Assembly (NCBI GenBank): GCA_027575765.1
Contig: JANBPT010000474.1
Span: 1-34,400 of the forward strand
Length of the DNA stretch: 34,400 nucleotides
Direction: 5' to 3'
DNA from: Tieghemiomyces parasiticus
Taxonomy: Eukaryota; Kickxellomycota; Dimargaritomycetes; Dimargaritales; Dimargaritaceae
The notes below the pieces were generated by a model that worked only from the letters and a program-made list of their open reading frames with translations, ran no database searches and was not told the DNA's origin. The number at the start of each line of letters is the position of its first letter. The first letter of the stretch is position 1. Position numbers and translations under genes: made by a program. Positions 12,423 to 22,127 of this stretch are shown piece after piece.

Positions 12423-15400
12423 TTAGGGGGTGGCCGGATGGTACTGATCGGCTCGGGCAGCCTCCGATTCGAGCTGAACGTAGTCCTCGCTGAGAGTGTG
12501 GGCAATCCGAGTGCAGCGTTTGACCTGTTCCTCAAGAGCTTGACAGTGGGCTTGTAAACGAACATAGTCTCGATATAACAACGGGTCGTCGTTGCTCGCC
12601 GGATCCTGCCGGGCGGCGGCTGTCGACGACATGGGGCGAGTAAGCGAGGAGGGAGGAGGTGCCAGGGCGTGGCGGAGGTGGGTCGTTATTTCATGGGCGC
12701 GGGCGGTAAGGGCTTGGTATGACGTCTCGAGGGTGGCGATGGTTCCGCGGAGCTCGGTTAATTGCGCGTCCCGATTTTCGGCGTTGACCTGGTGGGTTGT
12801 ATGGGCCTCCGCATGGTTCGCTTCTAATCGAGTGAGGGCGTCATAGACCTGTTCGTCAAGCGGGACCAGGTCTCCCTGACGCCTACCTTCATCGTCCGCA
12901 TCGGGTGCGGTCTGTTCATCTTGGTGCAGGGCCAGTTCGGATTCCATGTCCTCGCGTTGGGAAGTAAAGTCGCGGACCTGCTGCTGCCAGGCCAGGCCTA
13001 TGGTTTGAATTTCCTGGTGGGTCGCCACCAGTTCCTGGCGGGCCCGAGAGAGGTGGTCACGGTGTCGACGCATACTGGCGTCGAGGCTGGCCAGCTCGTC
13101 CTCTAGTTCGGCCACGGTGGCTGTGACGTGCTCGTCAAGGTTAATATGCTCGTTGTCATCCACCAGGTGAGGCCAGTGCCGGCGGGCGAGATCGGCACAT
13201 TCCAAGGTGCGGGCTTGGCAGCGGAGCAAGCTGAGTTCATCGAGGAAATCGTCCCGCTCGCTTGCCCACATCTCGGCGGCCGTTCGGTGGGCGCGCTGGA
13301 GATCCCGGCGCTGTTCGGTGAGGGTAGCAATTTCACGTTCGGCGCGGGCGAGGGCTGTAGCTTCCCATGCGGCCTTGTCCGTCGTCGTGGCCGGGGGCGG
13401 AGAGGGTGCGTCCGTCGCCGCCGTGGGTTCTGCAGCACCGACCACTAGGTTCTCGCCATCACCATCATCATCCGCCTCCAAAGAGTCCAGGAGTGCCCGC
13501 CGGCTGGCCTGCAACCGCTCCATCTCGGCGTCTACGCGACGCATTTCAGCCACAAACGCTTTCTGGCGTTGGCCAGCCGTCCGGCCCGCCGTCTCCAGCT
13601 GACGCGTGAGGTCCTCGACGGTCGCCCGCAAGGAGTCCAATTCGTGCGCCTGGTTGAGGCTCTGGGTGCGCCCGGCGGCCAATTCGCGATGGAGGCTGAG
13701 GATTTGGTCCTGGTGGCCCTGGGTCAGCGTAGCGCGCTCTTCGTTGATCCGTACAATTTCGGTACGCAGGTGGATAATCTGGCGGGTCAGATCGGCGCTG
13801 GTCACCTCGCTTTGAACCTGTGTATCCCGCTGGCCGTCCGTCGCGCGGGCAAGGGCGAGGTGAAGACTCTTTAGCTCCGACTCCAGTTCAGCCATCCGTT
13901 CGGTGTGGTACCGAGTCTGCTCGGTCCACGTCCGCCGCTCCTCGGCGTGTCGCGTCCGCTCGGCGGCTAAGTCGGCTGCGCGGGCCGCGACGAGAGCGCG
14001 CTGCTCGTCCAGGTCACGTTCGAGCCCCTCTACGTGAATTTGGGCCTCACTCAGCTTGCGGCGTAGCTCGCTATTCTCGCGAGTGGACGTGGTCAGTTCT
14101 TCGGTGCGGGTAGCCAGCTGGGCCTCTACCTCGCGGATGCGGTCGTGCGCCTTGGTGAGTTCAGTGCGCAGGCCAGCGATTTCGCTCTCGTACTCGTTGC
14201 ACTGGCCAATCAATTCGCGCTGAAGGGTGTCTCGTTGCTCTAGGGCGTCCAGGTGGGCCCTGCGGGCCTGGGTCAGGCGGTCCTCCAAGGCGGCCAAGTC
14301 ACGCAGATCCCGCTCGTGTCGCAATTGGGCCGCCTCCTGAGCGTCGGACAGAACAGCATGGGCGCTGTTCGTTTGGGCTTCGAGGGCCTGGGCATGCGCT
14401 GTCGCCGCCTTGGCTAGGGCGTCCTGCAGCTCGGCAGTCCGTTCGTTTAGGTCATCTTCGCGGGTCTGCGCTGTCTCCAATTGCGTGAGCAGGTCCTCCA
14501 CGCGCCTTTCGGCGAGTGACCGTAGGCGGACCATGGTCTCCAGGGCTTGGATGGCCAAGTCCCAGTCTTCGCCACCTGGGCCCAGCAAGGTAGTGGCCGT
14601 GCCGACCGAGGTGGAAGGTGAGAACGGAGCGGGGGCCTCAGCTGCAGCGCTACCGGCCTTGGTGGAGCCCGTCAGTAGCTGCCACATTTTCTGAACAGCG
14701 CTGCGAGGTGGGGCCACGGGTAGTACAGTCCCCTCCGCTTCGTGACTAGGTACCAGGTAGCGCACCTTGGGTTCAGGCTCTGGATGAGCCGGTGGGGCCG
14801 ATGCGAATGCCTCTTGGCAGGAAGCCAGGGCCGACCGGCGGGCCCGGGCCAGGTGATCAAACAGATCGGCAGCCCGGTGCAGAAAGGTGACCCGGCCCTC
14901 GCGGAATAGGTGCTGACTGTCGCCGAGAGCAACAGGCGGGAATAATTCATGCACAACCGACTCGAGAAGCCCGAGCTGGCGGAGGTGGTGGGTTTCCAGG
15001 TCGCGCAGGGCAGCCTGGGCAGGAGCGCCCGAGTCAGTACACTGCCCTTCCGCCGAGTCAAGTGCTAAGCCGTCCGAGTTCTCGTGGATGGTAAGCGAGG
15101 CGCGGGCCCGCTCCGCCTCGGCGTGGATCCGGCGCACGAAAGCCTCAGCAGCCTCTCTTGCGGCCCGATCATCGGTCGCACCGGTAGGCAGCACCGGGGT
15201 GTCCGGTGTGAGATGATGGGCCGAGCTGGTAGGGGACAGCAGGTCGGCTAACGAAGTGGCGGCGTTGGAGGGTTCGTGGGTGGTTGGTGAAGTGCCGCGA
15301 TCGAGCAGTGGGAGGGGTGACATGGGGAGCTCGCAACCGGGGTCGGACATGGGGTGGGTTGCTGGCGGTGTCAGCGTAAGCGCATTGGATGTGAGGGACA

Positions 15401-16838
15401 GACGTGCGTGGCGACGGCTGTGAGCGCCTTCTCCACGATCCTTATGAATAAAAGTGTCATCGAAGGTGCCCATCAGGTCCAAGGTCGCTTCGTCGGCATC
15501 TTCGTCCTCCATATGCAGCGATATGGCTGAATCAGACGACCGGCGGCGGCGGCGTCGATGTAAGAAGCCCGAGGTTCCTGGTGCCGGGTGGTCGAGGTTA
15601 CTCTCGGAGGTTGGGGTTAGGGTTGTGCGTCCACTGGAACTGGCGGGCACGTGGGGGTGTTCTCGGTCATCACCCTCGTCCTGTCTAAAATCAAAGTGAT
15701 CGTCCAAAAACATGGTATCCCCGTGGTCCCCACCCTCGAACGGGGAACTGGGCGTAGCTCCGCGCCGGTGGTCTTGAACCCGGTCCATAGCCTCGTCCAA
15801 CAGCCGTTCCAGGTCCTCCCGCGTCTCGCGTGGGCTGCTCTGTGCGATGGCGGCCGTCGCTGCTTCAGCTTCGGCCTCGGCACGCTGCAGGCGAGTGTTT
15901 ACATTGGTCAAGCGGTCACGTAGTCGGTTCACTTCGGCCTCTAGGTCGGCCTGGCGTTGAGCGTGGGCTGCCTTCTCGGCCTCCACGTCGGATTGAAGCT
16001 GTTCGATATTGCGGCGGGCGAATCGCTCGGTACGTTCCTTGTCCTGCAGTGCGATGCGCCGCTCCTCCTCGGCCCGTTCGATCTGAAGCTGCTGGGCCTG
16101 CAGCTGGGGGCCACTACGTTCGATCGGGGCCCAGGAGGACCGGGTGTGGCGGCGGGCGAGAGGCCGGCTGCGAATGAACCGGTCGACCGGGGATGCTGCC
16201 TCGGCTGTGTTGACGGCAGCAGTCGGGGTCCCTGGGACCCCAGGAGTGGCTGGCGTGGCGGCGGGGGTGTTATGTCTCCGCTTAGGGGTGGCTAGCTGTG
16301 CCACACGCTGGTAGACAAGGCGGTCGCGTGGGGTGCGGTGGCGGGTATCGGGGGGCGACATGGGGTCGTCATCCACGGCAGGAGCGGCTGTTGCCGGGGT
16401 GACCGGGGTGGCCGGGGTAGGGTAGCCATCCGGTCGGCCGTTAAGTGATGAACGCTGGCGGCTTGGAGCCGGAGTGAATAAGTCGGTGCTGGTGGGGGCA
16501 GTTTTGGACTGCCGTAGAGTCACCCCACCACGCGTGACCCGCTGGCGCTTGGCCGGCCGCTGTTGCCGGCCCTTCTCGTTGCGGAGGAGCTGCACCACGC
16601 GGGGCGATAGGCGGTACGAGTACGACCCTTCCCTCACCTCCAACTTGCCGTCTTCTGTCATGCGGTGCAGGGCATTGCTGAGTCGCTTTATCCAGCCGCG
16701 CGACAAAGGAAGACCCTCTTCTTCGCGGAGCAGTTGGAAGCAGGTGCGGAGGCTGGCAATGTGGACGAACGAGTACCGGCGGGCCTGCCGCCAGCGGTCG
16801 AGGGCCTCGAGAATCGTCTGCTCGTAGGTGGGGGGCAT
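12423..16838 (-). CDS. Large coiled-coil protein with a possible winged-helix N-terminus (1471 aa, single exon)
   Basis: One uninterrupted frame from ATG at 16838 to TAA at 12425-12423. Residues ~1-80 (TYEQTILEALDRW, then WIKRLSNALHRMTEDGKLEV and GSYSYRLS) have the helix-helix-helix-wing pattern of a winged helix and loosely resemble linker-histone H15 folds. This is my reading of the pattern, not a firm match. A Lys/Arg cluster (RQQRPAKRQR, ~91-100) could be a nuclear localisation signal. Next come a Pro/Thr-rich linker, a first coiled coil (~240-350, rich in E, R, Q and A), an acidic Ser-rich section with a run of arginines beside SSDSAISL (~370-560), and a long Leu-heptad, Ala/Glu/Arg-rich coiled coil over most of the C-terminal half. 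No ATPase or motor motif is visible, so it is not an SMC or myosin. A structural or scaffold role at chromatin, spindle pole or nuclear periphery is inference. The lack of introns contrasts with its neighbours. Confidence 0.75.
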   Translation of the reverse strand: MPPTYEQTILEALDRWRQARRYSFVHIASLRTCFQLLREEEGLPLSRGWIKRLSNALHRMTEDGKLEVREGSYSYRLSPRVVQLLRNEKGRQQRPAKRQRVTRGGVTLRQSKTAPTSTDLFTPAPSRQRSSLNGRPDGYPTPATPVTPATAAPAVDDDPMSPPDTRHRTPRDRLVYQRVAQLATPKRRHNTPAATPATPGVPGTPTAAVNTAEAASPVDRFIRSRPLARRHTRSSWAPIERSGPQLQAQQLQIERAEEERRIALQDKERTERFARRNIEQLQSDVEAEKAAHAQRQADLEAEVNRLRDRLTNVNTRLQRAEAEAEAATAAIAQSSPRETREDLERLLDEAMDRVQDHRRGATPSSPFEGGDHGDTMFLDDHFDFRQDEGDDREHPHVPASSSGRTTLTPTSESNLDHPAPGTSGFLHRRRRRRSSDSAISLHMEDEDADEATLDLMGTFDDTFIHKDRGEGAHSRRHARLSLTSNALTLTPPATHPMSDPGCELPMSPLPLLDRGTSPTTHEPSNAATSLADLLSPTSSAHHLTPDTPVLPTGATDDRAAREAAEAFVRRIHAEAERARASLTIHENSDGLALDSAEGQCTDSGAPAQAALRDLETHHLRQLGLLESVVHELFPPVALGDSQHLFREGRVTFLHRAADLFDHLARARRSALASCQEAFASAPPAHPEPEPKVRYLVPSHEAEGTVLPVAPPRSAVQKMWQLLTGSTKAGSAAAEAPAPFSPSTSVGTATTLLGPGGEDWDLAIQALETMVRLRSLAERRVEDLLTQLETAQTREDDLNERTAELQDALAKAATAHAQALEAQTNSAHAVLSDAQEAAQLRHERDLRDLAALEDRLTQARRAHLDALEQRDTLQRELIGQCNEYESEIAGLRTELTKAHDRIREVEAQLATRTEELTTSTRENSELRRKLSEAQIHVEGLERDLDEQRALVAARAADLAAERTRHAEERRTWTEQTRYHTERMAELESELKSLHLALARATDGQRDTQVQSEVTSADLTRQIIHLRTEIVRINEERATLTQGHQDQILSLHRELAAGRTQSLNQAHELDSLRATVEDLTRQLETAGRTAGQRQKAFVAEMRRVDAEMERLQASRRALLDSLEADDDGDGENLVVGAAEPTAATDAPSPPPATTTDKAAWEATALARAEREIATLTEQRRDLQRAHRTAAEMWASERDDFLDELSLLRCQARTLECADLARRHWPHLVDDNEHINLDEHVTATVAELEDELASLDASMRRHRDHLSRARQELVATHQEIQTIGLAWQQQVRDFTSQREDMESELALHQDEQTAPDADDEGRRQGDLVPLDEQVYDALTRLEANHAEAHTTHQVNAENRDAQLTELRGTIATLETSYQALTARAHEITTHLRHALAPPPSSLTRPMSSTAAARQDPASNDDPLLYRDYVRLQAHCQALEEQVKRCTRIAHTLSEDYVQLESEAARADQYHPATP

Positions 16839-17499
16839 GGGAGGGACGACTCGGGGATGTAGGGTGGCTCGAGTGGGGGGTGGGTATTCACCTAGTAGGC
16901 GCCCGTATGATATCCGGCAAGGGAGGTCAAGGCAGTCGTAGGGCTATGGGCGTGAGGGGAATACAAGGCTCGACAAAAGCACAGTACAAAAGCGAATGGC
17001 GAGAGGAAGTGAATGCTAGGGGGTCAAGGAGTTATTACAATAAACGTGAGTGTCGCCTGGTAGAGGAGTTTGCAGTGTAGGTGTTGTCAGAGTGAAGTAG
17101 CGGGCGGGCCAAACCGCCAAGTGCCAGAGGGGAGGGGACCAAAGGCGGGGGTGGGATGTCACTGGGGCGGAGTTTGAGCCTCCTAAGCCCGCCAGCCGCT
17201 GCATGCCTCTCGGGTCACAATGGCACAAACGCCCAGCGGATATTCGTCGAGCTCGTTGGCACAGGCCGACCCATAGTCCGCCCGTAGCCCCGGCTGTGCA
17301 ACATCGGGTTCCATAGTTTTCTGAGTGACTCTGAGGACACCCGGTGGTGGGTTAGCAACGCAGTGGATTGTCACTGGCGCCTGGTGGATAGGAAACGCTG
17401 TAAACCCACTGTCGCCTGTGCAAGTTGCCAAGCCCGCATCACCAAACTAGACATCCTTGTTTTGATTTTTTTTGGACGTCCCATTTGTTAATACACCCA

Positions 17500-17619
17500 A
17501 TGGCTCTCATGCAATTTCGACTGCCCAGTCAGGATGCAGCCACTGGTATGGGCCTGATCTTGGTTGATCCTAAAAGATTTATCTATGGAGAAATGGGTCG
17601 TGGCAGATATCTCTCGTAA
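17500..17619 (+). CDS. Possible small ORF or first exon (39 codons)
   Basis: ATG 17500 in the context CCAATGG opens MALMQFRLPSQDAATGMGLI..., ending at TAA 17617-17619. The stop lies inside a perfect GTAAGT (17616-17621), so the frame may be an exon that splices onward and stops only if unspliced. No family was recognised and no convincing partner exon was found downstream. Confidence 0.2.
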   Translation: MALMQFRLPSQDAATGMGLILVDPKRFIYGEMGRGRYLS

Positions 17620-17956
17620 GTCGAGCAGAGGTTGATGTGGATGGCAGGTGGGGGATATGCAACGATGGCCATTCTACTCGAGCGGAGCCCGATGAGTCGA
17701 CTACGTACAGTCCCCCCTCCACCGAGGCATTGGCGAGAATATTCTATATGCGACTTCCTTGTCTATGACTCAAACCTCTGTAGTTCTGGTAAACGGCCGT
17801 GAACTCCGCCAATTGGGTAGCCTTGGTTTAATCACGTGATATTGTTTGATAGGTCTCGTTGGCGTTACCGCTATTATGGAGTGTGGCTTCCCCGGCTTCG
17901 ATTGACGGCAGCCAGTGGCACTGGGCTCGAGGCCGCACTGTGTAATACTGAACACC

Positions 17957-18064
17957 ATGGACTACAACCTCAGTGGAGAAGTAAACGCAGTTGTAAGTAG
18001 CGGGCTGGCATCACAGCTGCTTGCCAACTCCAGCCGGAAGTCTCGAACACTGCGACTGCCTTAG
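17957..18064 (+). CDS. Possible small ORF (35 aa)
   Basis: ATG 17957 in a good context (ACACCATGG) opens MDYNLSGEVNAVVSSGLASQ..., closing at TAG 18062-18064. The C-terminal third is basic and Ser/Arg-rich. A GTAAGT at 17993-17998 offers an alternative splice exit after codon 12. It lies 250 bp before the Ima1-like start on the same strand, so it could be an upstream ORF of that mRNA, a microprotein, or chance. Confidence 0.2.
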   Translation: MDYNLSGEVNAVVSSGLASQLLANSSRKSRTLRLP

Positions 18065-18313
18065 GGGTCCAGCGTAACCTCGGTCGTTTATTCTCCATAC
18101 CCCAATTTTCGTTCGTCGCGTCCACACGTACTTTGTCGTCGTGGTCTGGCCCATTCTTCCACTTTCCCCCGCCCACTAAACTATACATGACCCACTGTCT
18201 GTTTACCCCACCACCAAGCTCACGTTGCATTCATATCTGTCTACCCCATTCACTCATCCAAAGTTTGCAGACCACTGGTGTACATTGGCTCGTCGCATCT
18301 TTTTTACCCCACC

Positions 18314-21240
18314 ATGCTACGCAAGGTGTGGCGGCGTCTCTGGAGCGGCGGCGGCCGGCGTGAAGGCTACCGGGACTACCACGTCTGCTTCTACTGCCAC
18401 CGCCGTAATACACAGCCAAACACCCCTCACAAGCTCATCACACCGGCGTTCACGCGTCGGGCCACAACGCCCGCATCGTCCTCCCCTACCAGCCCTGTGC
18501 TCGGGTCGCTCCGTCGCCGTCAGACCGAACGCGACCATGAGGCATTGAATGCAGTCGCCACGGCTGCCAAAGCGGACGCCGAAGCGACCACCAAAGTCTT
18601 TCAGATTGCCTCTCAGGCCAAAAGCCGCGATTGGTACTGTCCGGACTGTTTGAATTGGAACCTATTCGACGAAGACGGGTACCTCGTGGACTACCACGAG
18701 GCCTGGGCCGGCCAGCAGTTGCCGCCGACCGTCAACGAGCCCACGCCATCGCAACCCACCACCTTGCAGGACCCAACGGCCCGTGCCTTACAACGTCCGG
18801 CCCCCACGTCCGGTGACGACGAGGCGTACGTGCGGAGCGATGGCGATGCAGACTCTCCCGCGGACGCTAGCGATAAATCTTCCAAAGGGCGGCCGTTCAT
18901 ACCCATGCTACTACCTAGTCCGGCTCCCCGGCCGCCACCGGTCTTGCCGATCGCGTTCTGTTCACAATGCCTTTGCAATCAACGGGTGATCCTCGAGGCT
19001 TTGCAGGCCTATCCAGCGAACCAGGGTGGTGGCCGCCACATCACTGACCCACACCTCGCCCTTAACGACCGCCAGATCGAGGGCTACCGCCGTGACCTCG
19101 AACAAAAGTACCCGCTCGTCTGCGCTGAGTGCCAGACCCTTGTTGATCAGCGACTGTATGATTGCTTGCGTCACAATCAAGGAACCCAGTTCCTGTCATC
19201 GCTAAAGCAGTCCCAGGCACAGCGAGCTAAAAATCAGATCAAGCCACGGCGGCCTGTTCCGTGGTACCAATACTTACTGTGGACAGTAGGAGCCCTGGCC
19301 AGTTTCCTGGTGTGGCTGCTAGGGGCCGGCGGGATGACCACTCTGGCGTATTCAGTCTACCCGGAATCCGAGCCGTTCTGGGCTGACCTGGCGACGATGA
19401 GCCGCGACGCACTGGGTAGCGTGCCCGGTCTACTGCTATATCTCCCTGTAGCCCTGTTCCTGGCCCGCTACTTCAACCCCGCCGGTCTCATACTGGCCGG
19501 CCGACCCCACTGGACCTACACCAATCGTGACCGCTACCGTCGGTACCAACTCCGAGCCCTTGTTCTCACACTGGCCTCCCAACTTCCCTTCGTATCCGAG
19601 ATTGTCGTCTCCTTGCCACATTTCGTCGCCCCCGGACTACTGTACGTCTATCTGGCCCTCATCACGTACTCCCTGGTGTCCATCCGAATCAAGAGACCCA
19701 TCCGAATGATGCATCCGTTAAGTTCACCCCACCGACCGCGGGCTTCAAAACCCACTGCAATTGACCCGGTGACTTCTGGATCCGCGGCGATGGCCCGGGA
19801 AGCTCTGCCGTCCATCACAGAGATGAGTTGCACCCTGGACGGTCTGCGGTTGTTTGATGATGGCGGCCAGGCGGCCGAGAAACGATCTGTGGATAATTGG
19901 TTGATGACCCGGCCAGGGACCCCGCAGGGCCGACCCTTCTCGCCGGTTTGGGGTCGCATCGGCGAGCGGCTAAACACCAGACCTGAGGACACCCCGACTC
20001 GGCCGCGTACCTTAGCCCCCAGTTACTCGCTGTTTACCGCCGACCAGCCCTTTCCCGTCAATGTAAGTCGCAAGGTCAAGGGCTCACCGGTCGTCTGGGT
20101 GGGATTTGTACCAGCGCTTAAACACCCAGTCAGATTAACTCACTGATTATGAATTCCCCCTTTGCCCATTCGCCCACCACGCACTTTTACCCCGCCACCA
20201 GTCGGAAACGGGCCTTGAACATCTCTTCTCCAAGACGGTCAAGGTCAAAGACGATCTATCTTTTGCGCTCCCCACAGCCGGCTACCAGCACCTCCGAACC
20301 AGCCTCTTCCCATGGCTCGGGTGGGCACTGGATGCGGTCAAGGGCGCGCTGTTGCCACCCGAGTTTGCGCGTAACGTGACCGTGTTTAATACCCACCGCA
20401 CTGTCCGGCGCTACTACTTCCGGACGGCTCTGGTGCTCCGCTTCTTAGCCACTAAGTACGCCACAGCCCGGATCTTGTTCCTAGCTTCTCTGGTGTACAC
20501 AGCTGTTGCATCAGCATGCTACCTTGGTCTGGTGTGGCGGCGGGATGGTAGAGGCTTGTCACCGGAGGGTCAATTGCCGAGCCGATCCCTACTGGTAAGG
20601 GTAAGTAATCCGATGGTCCTAGAGTAATTTTCACTCGCCCTCTCCCTCCCCCTAGTTTATCTATCCATGCCCAGACAAGCTAACTCGTCAACCCACCTGC
20701 TGTTTTCCCGTGTGCCACGTCATAATTCCACCCTACCAGCGCGCCGTCAACGTGGCCGCCGCGGTCTGGCAGCTCGCCCTGGCCTACCACTACCTGGTAG
20801 AGTTTTCACACCCTAAATATGCCATATCGCCGCAGAGCATCGTACCAGTATCCGTCGATGCCCTGGCTGTATGGCAGCGTCTCGAACATTGCTTGGTAAG
20901 AGAAACCCTGGGCGGAGTCGCCAAATACATCTCTGCGATATTTACCGAGGCCGGGCCGGATTCCGCTGTGAGCCCGGGGTCTGCCGACGCACCGCCACTA
21001 CCACATCCGGGGTCGTTTGGGGCTCTACTTTATTATGTGACCCATACCCGGCCCTTCGCGCAGATTCTGGGCTGGCTAGCCATCCCCGTGTATTTTTATC
21101 TGGTACCTATCGCTCTCGGTGGTCTCCCCGCTCAGCTTCAGGCCGCGGACTGCAGCCTTATTAGCGCTGACCCGGCACTGCGTGTTCTCATGTTCAGCTC
21201 CCTGGCCTCCGAAACCATTTGGTTTGCCACCTTGATGTGA
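18314..21240 (+). CDS. Ima1/TMEM201 (Samp1/NET5)-like inner nuclear membrane protein (3 exons)
   Basis: Exons: 18314-20062, 20202-20594 and 20740-21240, 2643 nt, 880 aa. ATG 18314 (CACCATG) was preferred; upstream only a GTG is in frame. The N-terminal zinc-binding Ima1_N region is clear: CFYC (25-28), then WYCPDCLNWN (107-116) with a dipeptide pattern typical of this domain, FCSQCLCNQ (215-223), and YPLVCAEC ending at C273. An Ala/Pro/Asp-rich insert separates the halves. Hydrophobic segments lie at ~318-345, ~370-392 and ~413-460 (probably two), with more in exons 2 and 3, giving a multipass membrane protein. Exon 2 begins SETGLEHLFS, the TGLExLF motif of the family. Ima1/TMEM201 proteins link the nuclear envelope to heterochromatin and the LINC complex. 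It is about twice the length of fission-yeast Ima1. Intron 2 has two in-frame donors 6 nt apart (20595 and 20601). Confidence 0.88.
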
Positions 21241-21346
21241 TCATCCTCCTAAATTCATGGCCAAGAGTAAAGCGCTGTCCAATGTTCTACCATATGTAGA
21301 AGGCAAGACGTCTACAGATATGGATCGCATAGGAGTATAGTGCAGT

Positions 21347-21436
21347 GATGATACCTGTGCATTTGGCGCCGTGGACCAAATGTATCATCTTAGGGTAATG
21401 TCAACTCGCAGGCGAGTGCCACTGGTCTGTGAGTTG
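21347..21436. repeat. Pair of adjacent stem-loops
   Basis: First stem: GATGATA (21347-21353) pairs with TATCATC (21383-21389), and CATTTGG (21360-21366) pairs with CCAAATG (21376-21382), with a one-sided 6-nt bulge and a 9-nt loop. Second stem: CAACTCGCAG (21402-21411) pairs with CTGTGAGTTG (21427-21436) through ten pairs including one G-U. Read on the minus strand, the second stem comes first, followed by ACATTA and then the bulged stem. This order is reminiscent of hairpin-H-box-hairpin RNAs, but no clear terminal ACA box is present. Confidence 0.6.
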
Positions 21437-21457
21437 ATTTAGATTGGGAAAGAGGGG

Positions 21458-21463
21458 TTTATT
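21458..21463 (-). terminator. Poly(A) signal (AATAAA on minus) of NAC-beta
   Basis: Plus-strand TTTATT reads AATAAA on the minus strand, about 160 nt after the NAC-beta stop codon. Confidence 0.5.
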
Positions 21464-21623
21464 ACATGCCACGAGCGGGGCCGACAGGGATGAAAGTGTC
21501 GGTCCGAGTACTCGGGGCAGTGGGCAGAGTTTGCAGGGAAGGGAGGGAAGTGGTAAGAGTCGTTGAACCAATATGTGCCGTAAGGTACGATGGGAGATGA
21601 GAGAACAATGTCAAATACGAAAA

Positions 21624-22127
21624 TTACTCCTCTTTGGCGGCCTCCTCCTTGACCTCCTCAATCTCAGCCTCGGCCTTCTCCTCGGCCTCGAAATCGCCGA
21701 CGAGGTCGGGGATATCCTCCTCACCCTCGGCGCCGGCCTCGGCACCGCCCTCAGTCTGGGCCTGCTGGTAGGCCTCGGCCAGACGCTTGAGGTTGGCCAT
21801 GGACTCAGGACCCATCTGGGTCAGAATGTTGGGCAGCAGCTCGGCCATATCCTTCTCCTTGCCCTTGCCGCTGATGACGAACGTGTTGGCGTCGTTGGAA
21901 GCCTGGACGCGGGGAGCCTTGAAGTGGATGATCTTGCCGTCCTCGCGGAAGAAGTTGACCTCCTCAATGTTAGACAGGGCGCTCACGTTCAGCTTCTTGA
22001 GCGTCGGGGCGAGCTTCTTGTCCTCGACCACGGTCGTGTGAGACACGCGCTTGGCCTTGCGGCGGGGAGTACCCTTGCCACCGATCCGGACGTTCGACAC
22101 CATCTGGTTAAGCTTGTCGGCGCACAT
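21624..22127 (-). CDS. EGD1: Nascent polypeptide-associated complex beta subunit (NAC-beta/BTF3-type)
   Basis: 167 aa. The N-terminus carries the ribosome-binding basic motif VRIGGKGTPRRKAKR (~13-27), nearly invariant in NAC-beta. The NAC domain follows (~36-101): KKLAPTLKKLNVSALSNIEE, VNFFREDGKIIHF and KAPRVQASNDANTFVISG. ELLPNILTQMGPESMANLKR and the acidic PDLVGDFEAEEKAEAE tail are also typical. The protein pairs with NAC-alpha at the ribosome exit tunnel, shielding nascent chains and controlling SRP access. ATG 22127 is the first codon after a splice acceptor (CAG at 22130-22128); the longer upstream open frame is intron sequence. High G/C in third codon positions suggests strong expression. 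The symbol follows the yeast orthologue. Confidence 0.95.
   Translation of the reverse strand: MCADKLNQMVSNVRIGGKGTPRRKAKRVSHTTVVEDKKLAPTLKKLNVSALSNIEEVNFFREDGKIIHFKAPRVQASNDANTFVISGKGKEKDMAELLPNILTQMGPESMANLKRLAEAYQQAQTEGGAEAGAEGEEDIPDLVGDFEAEEKAEAEIEEVKEEAAKEE

Larger units (their letters stand above)
16839..18313. promoter_or_regulatory. Divergent intergenic/promoter region between the coiled-coil and Ima1-like genes
   Basis: 1.47 kb separates two divergently transcribed genes and should hold both promoters. On the plus strand 18120-18313 is C/T-rich and leads into CACCATGC at the Ima1-like start. On the minus strand, the 16839-16890 stretch leads into the coiled-coil start. Two very short ATG frames on the plus strand (17500-17619 and 17957-18064) contain GTAAGT-type donor sequences and may be exons or upstream ORFs; they are listed separately. 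Confidence 0.45.
21241..21623. other. Convergent 3' region with structured inverted repeats
   Basis: Lies between the stops of the Ima1-like gene (+) and NAC-beta (-). It contains a NAC-beta poly(A) signal at 21458-21463 and two adjacent strong stem-loops (21347-21389 and 21402-21436), listed separately. No coding frame is supported. Confidence 0.5.

Noticed and set aside
13103..15883. Many 80-130-codon frames on both strands over the coiled-coil gene
   Set aside because: Shadows of the G/C-rich 1471-codon frame.
18278..18313. GTG start 12 codons upstream of the Ima1-like ATG
   Set aside because: Nuclear fungal genes start at ATG; ATG 18314 has a good context and the zinc-binding motif follows normally.
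18667..18690. Eight-bp inverted repeat CCTCGTGG/CCACGAGG
   Set aside because: It lies inside well-conserved Ima1-like coding sequence and is explained by the codons there.
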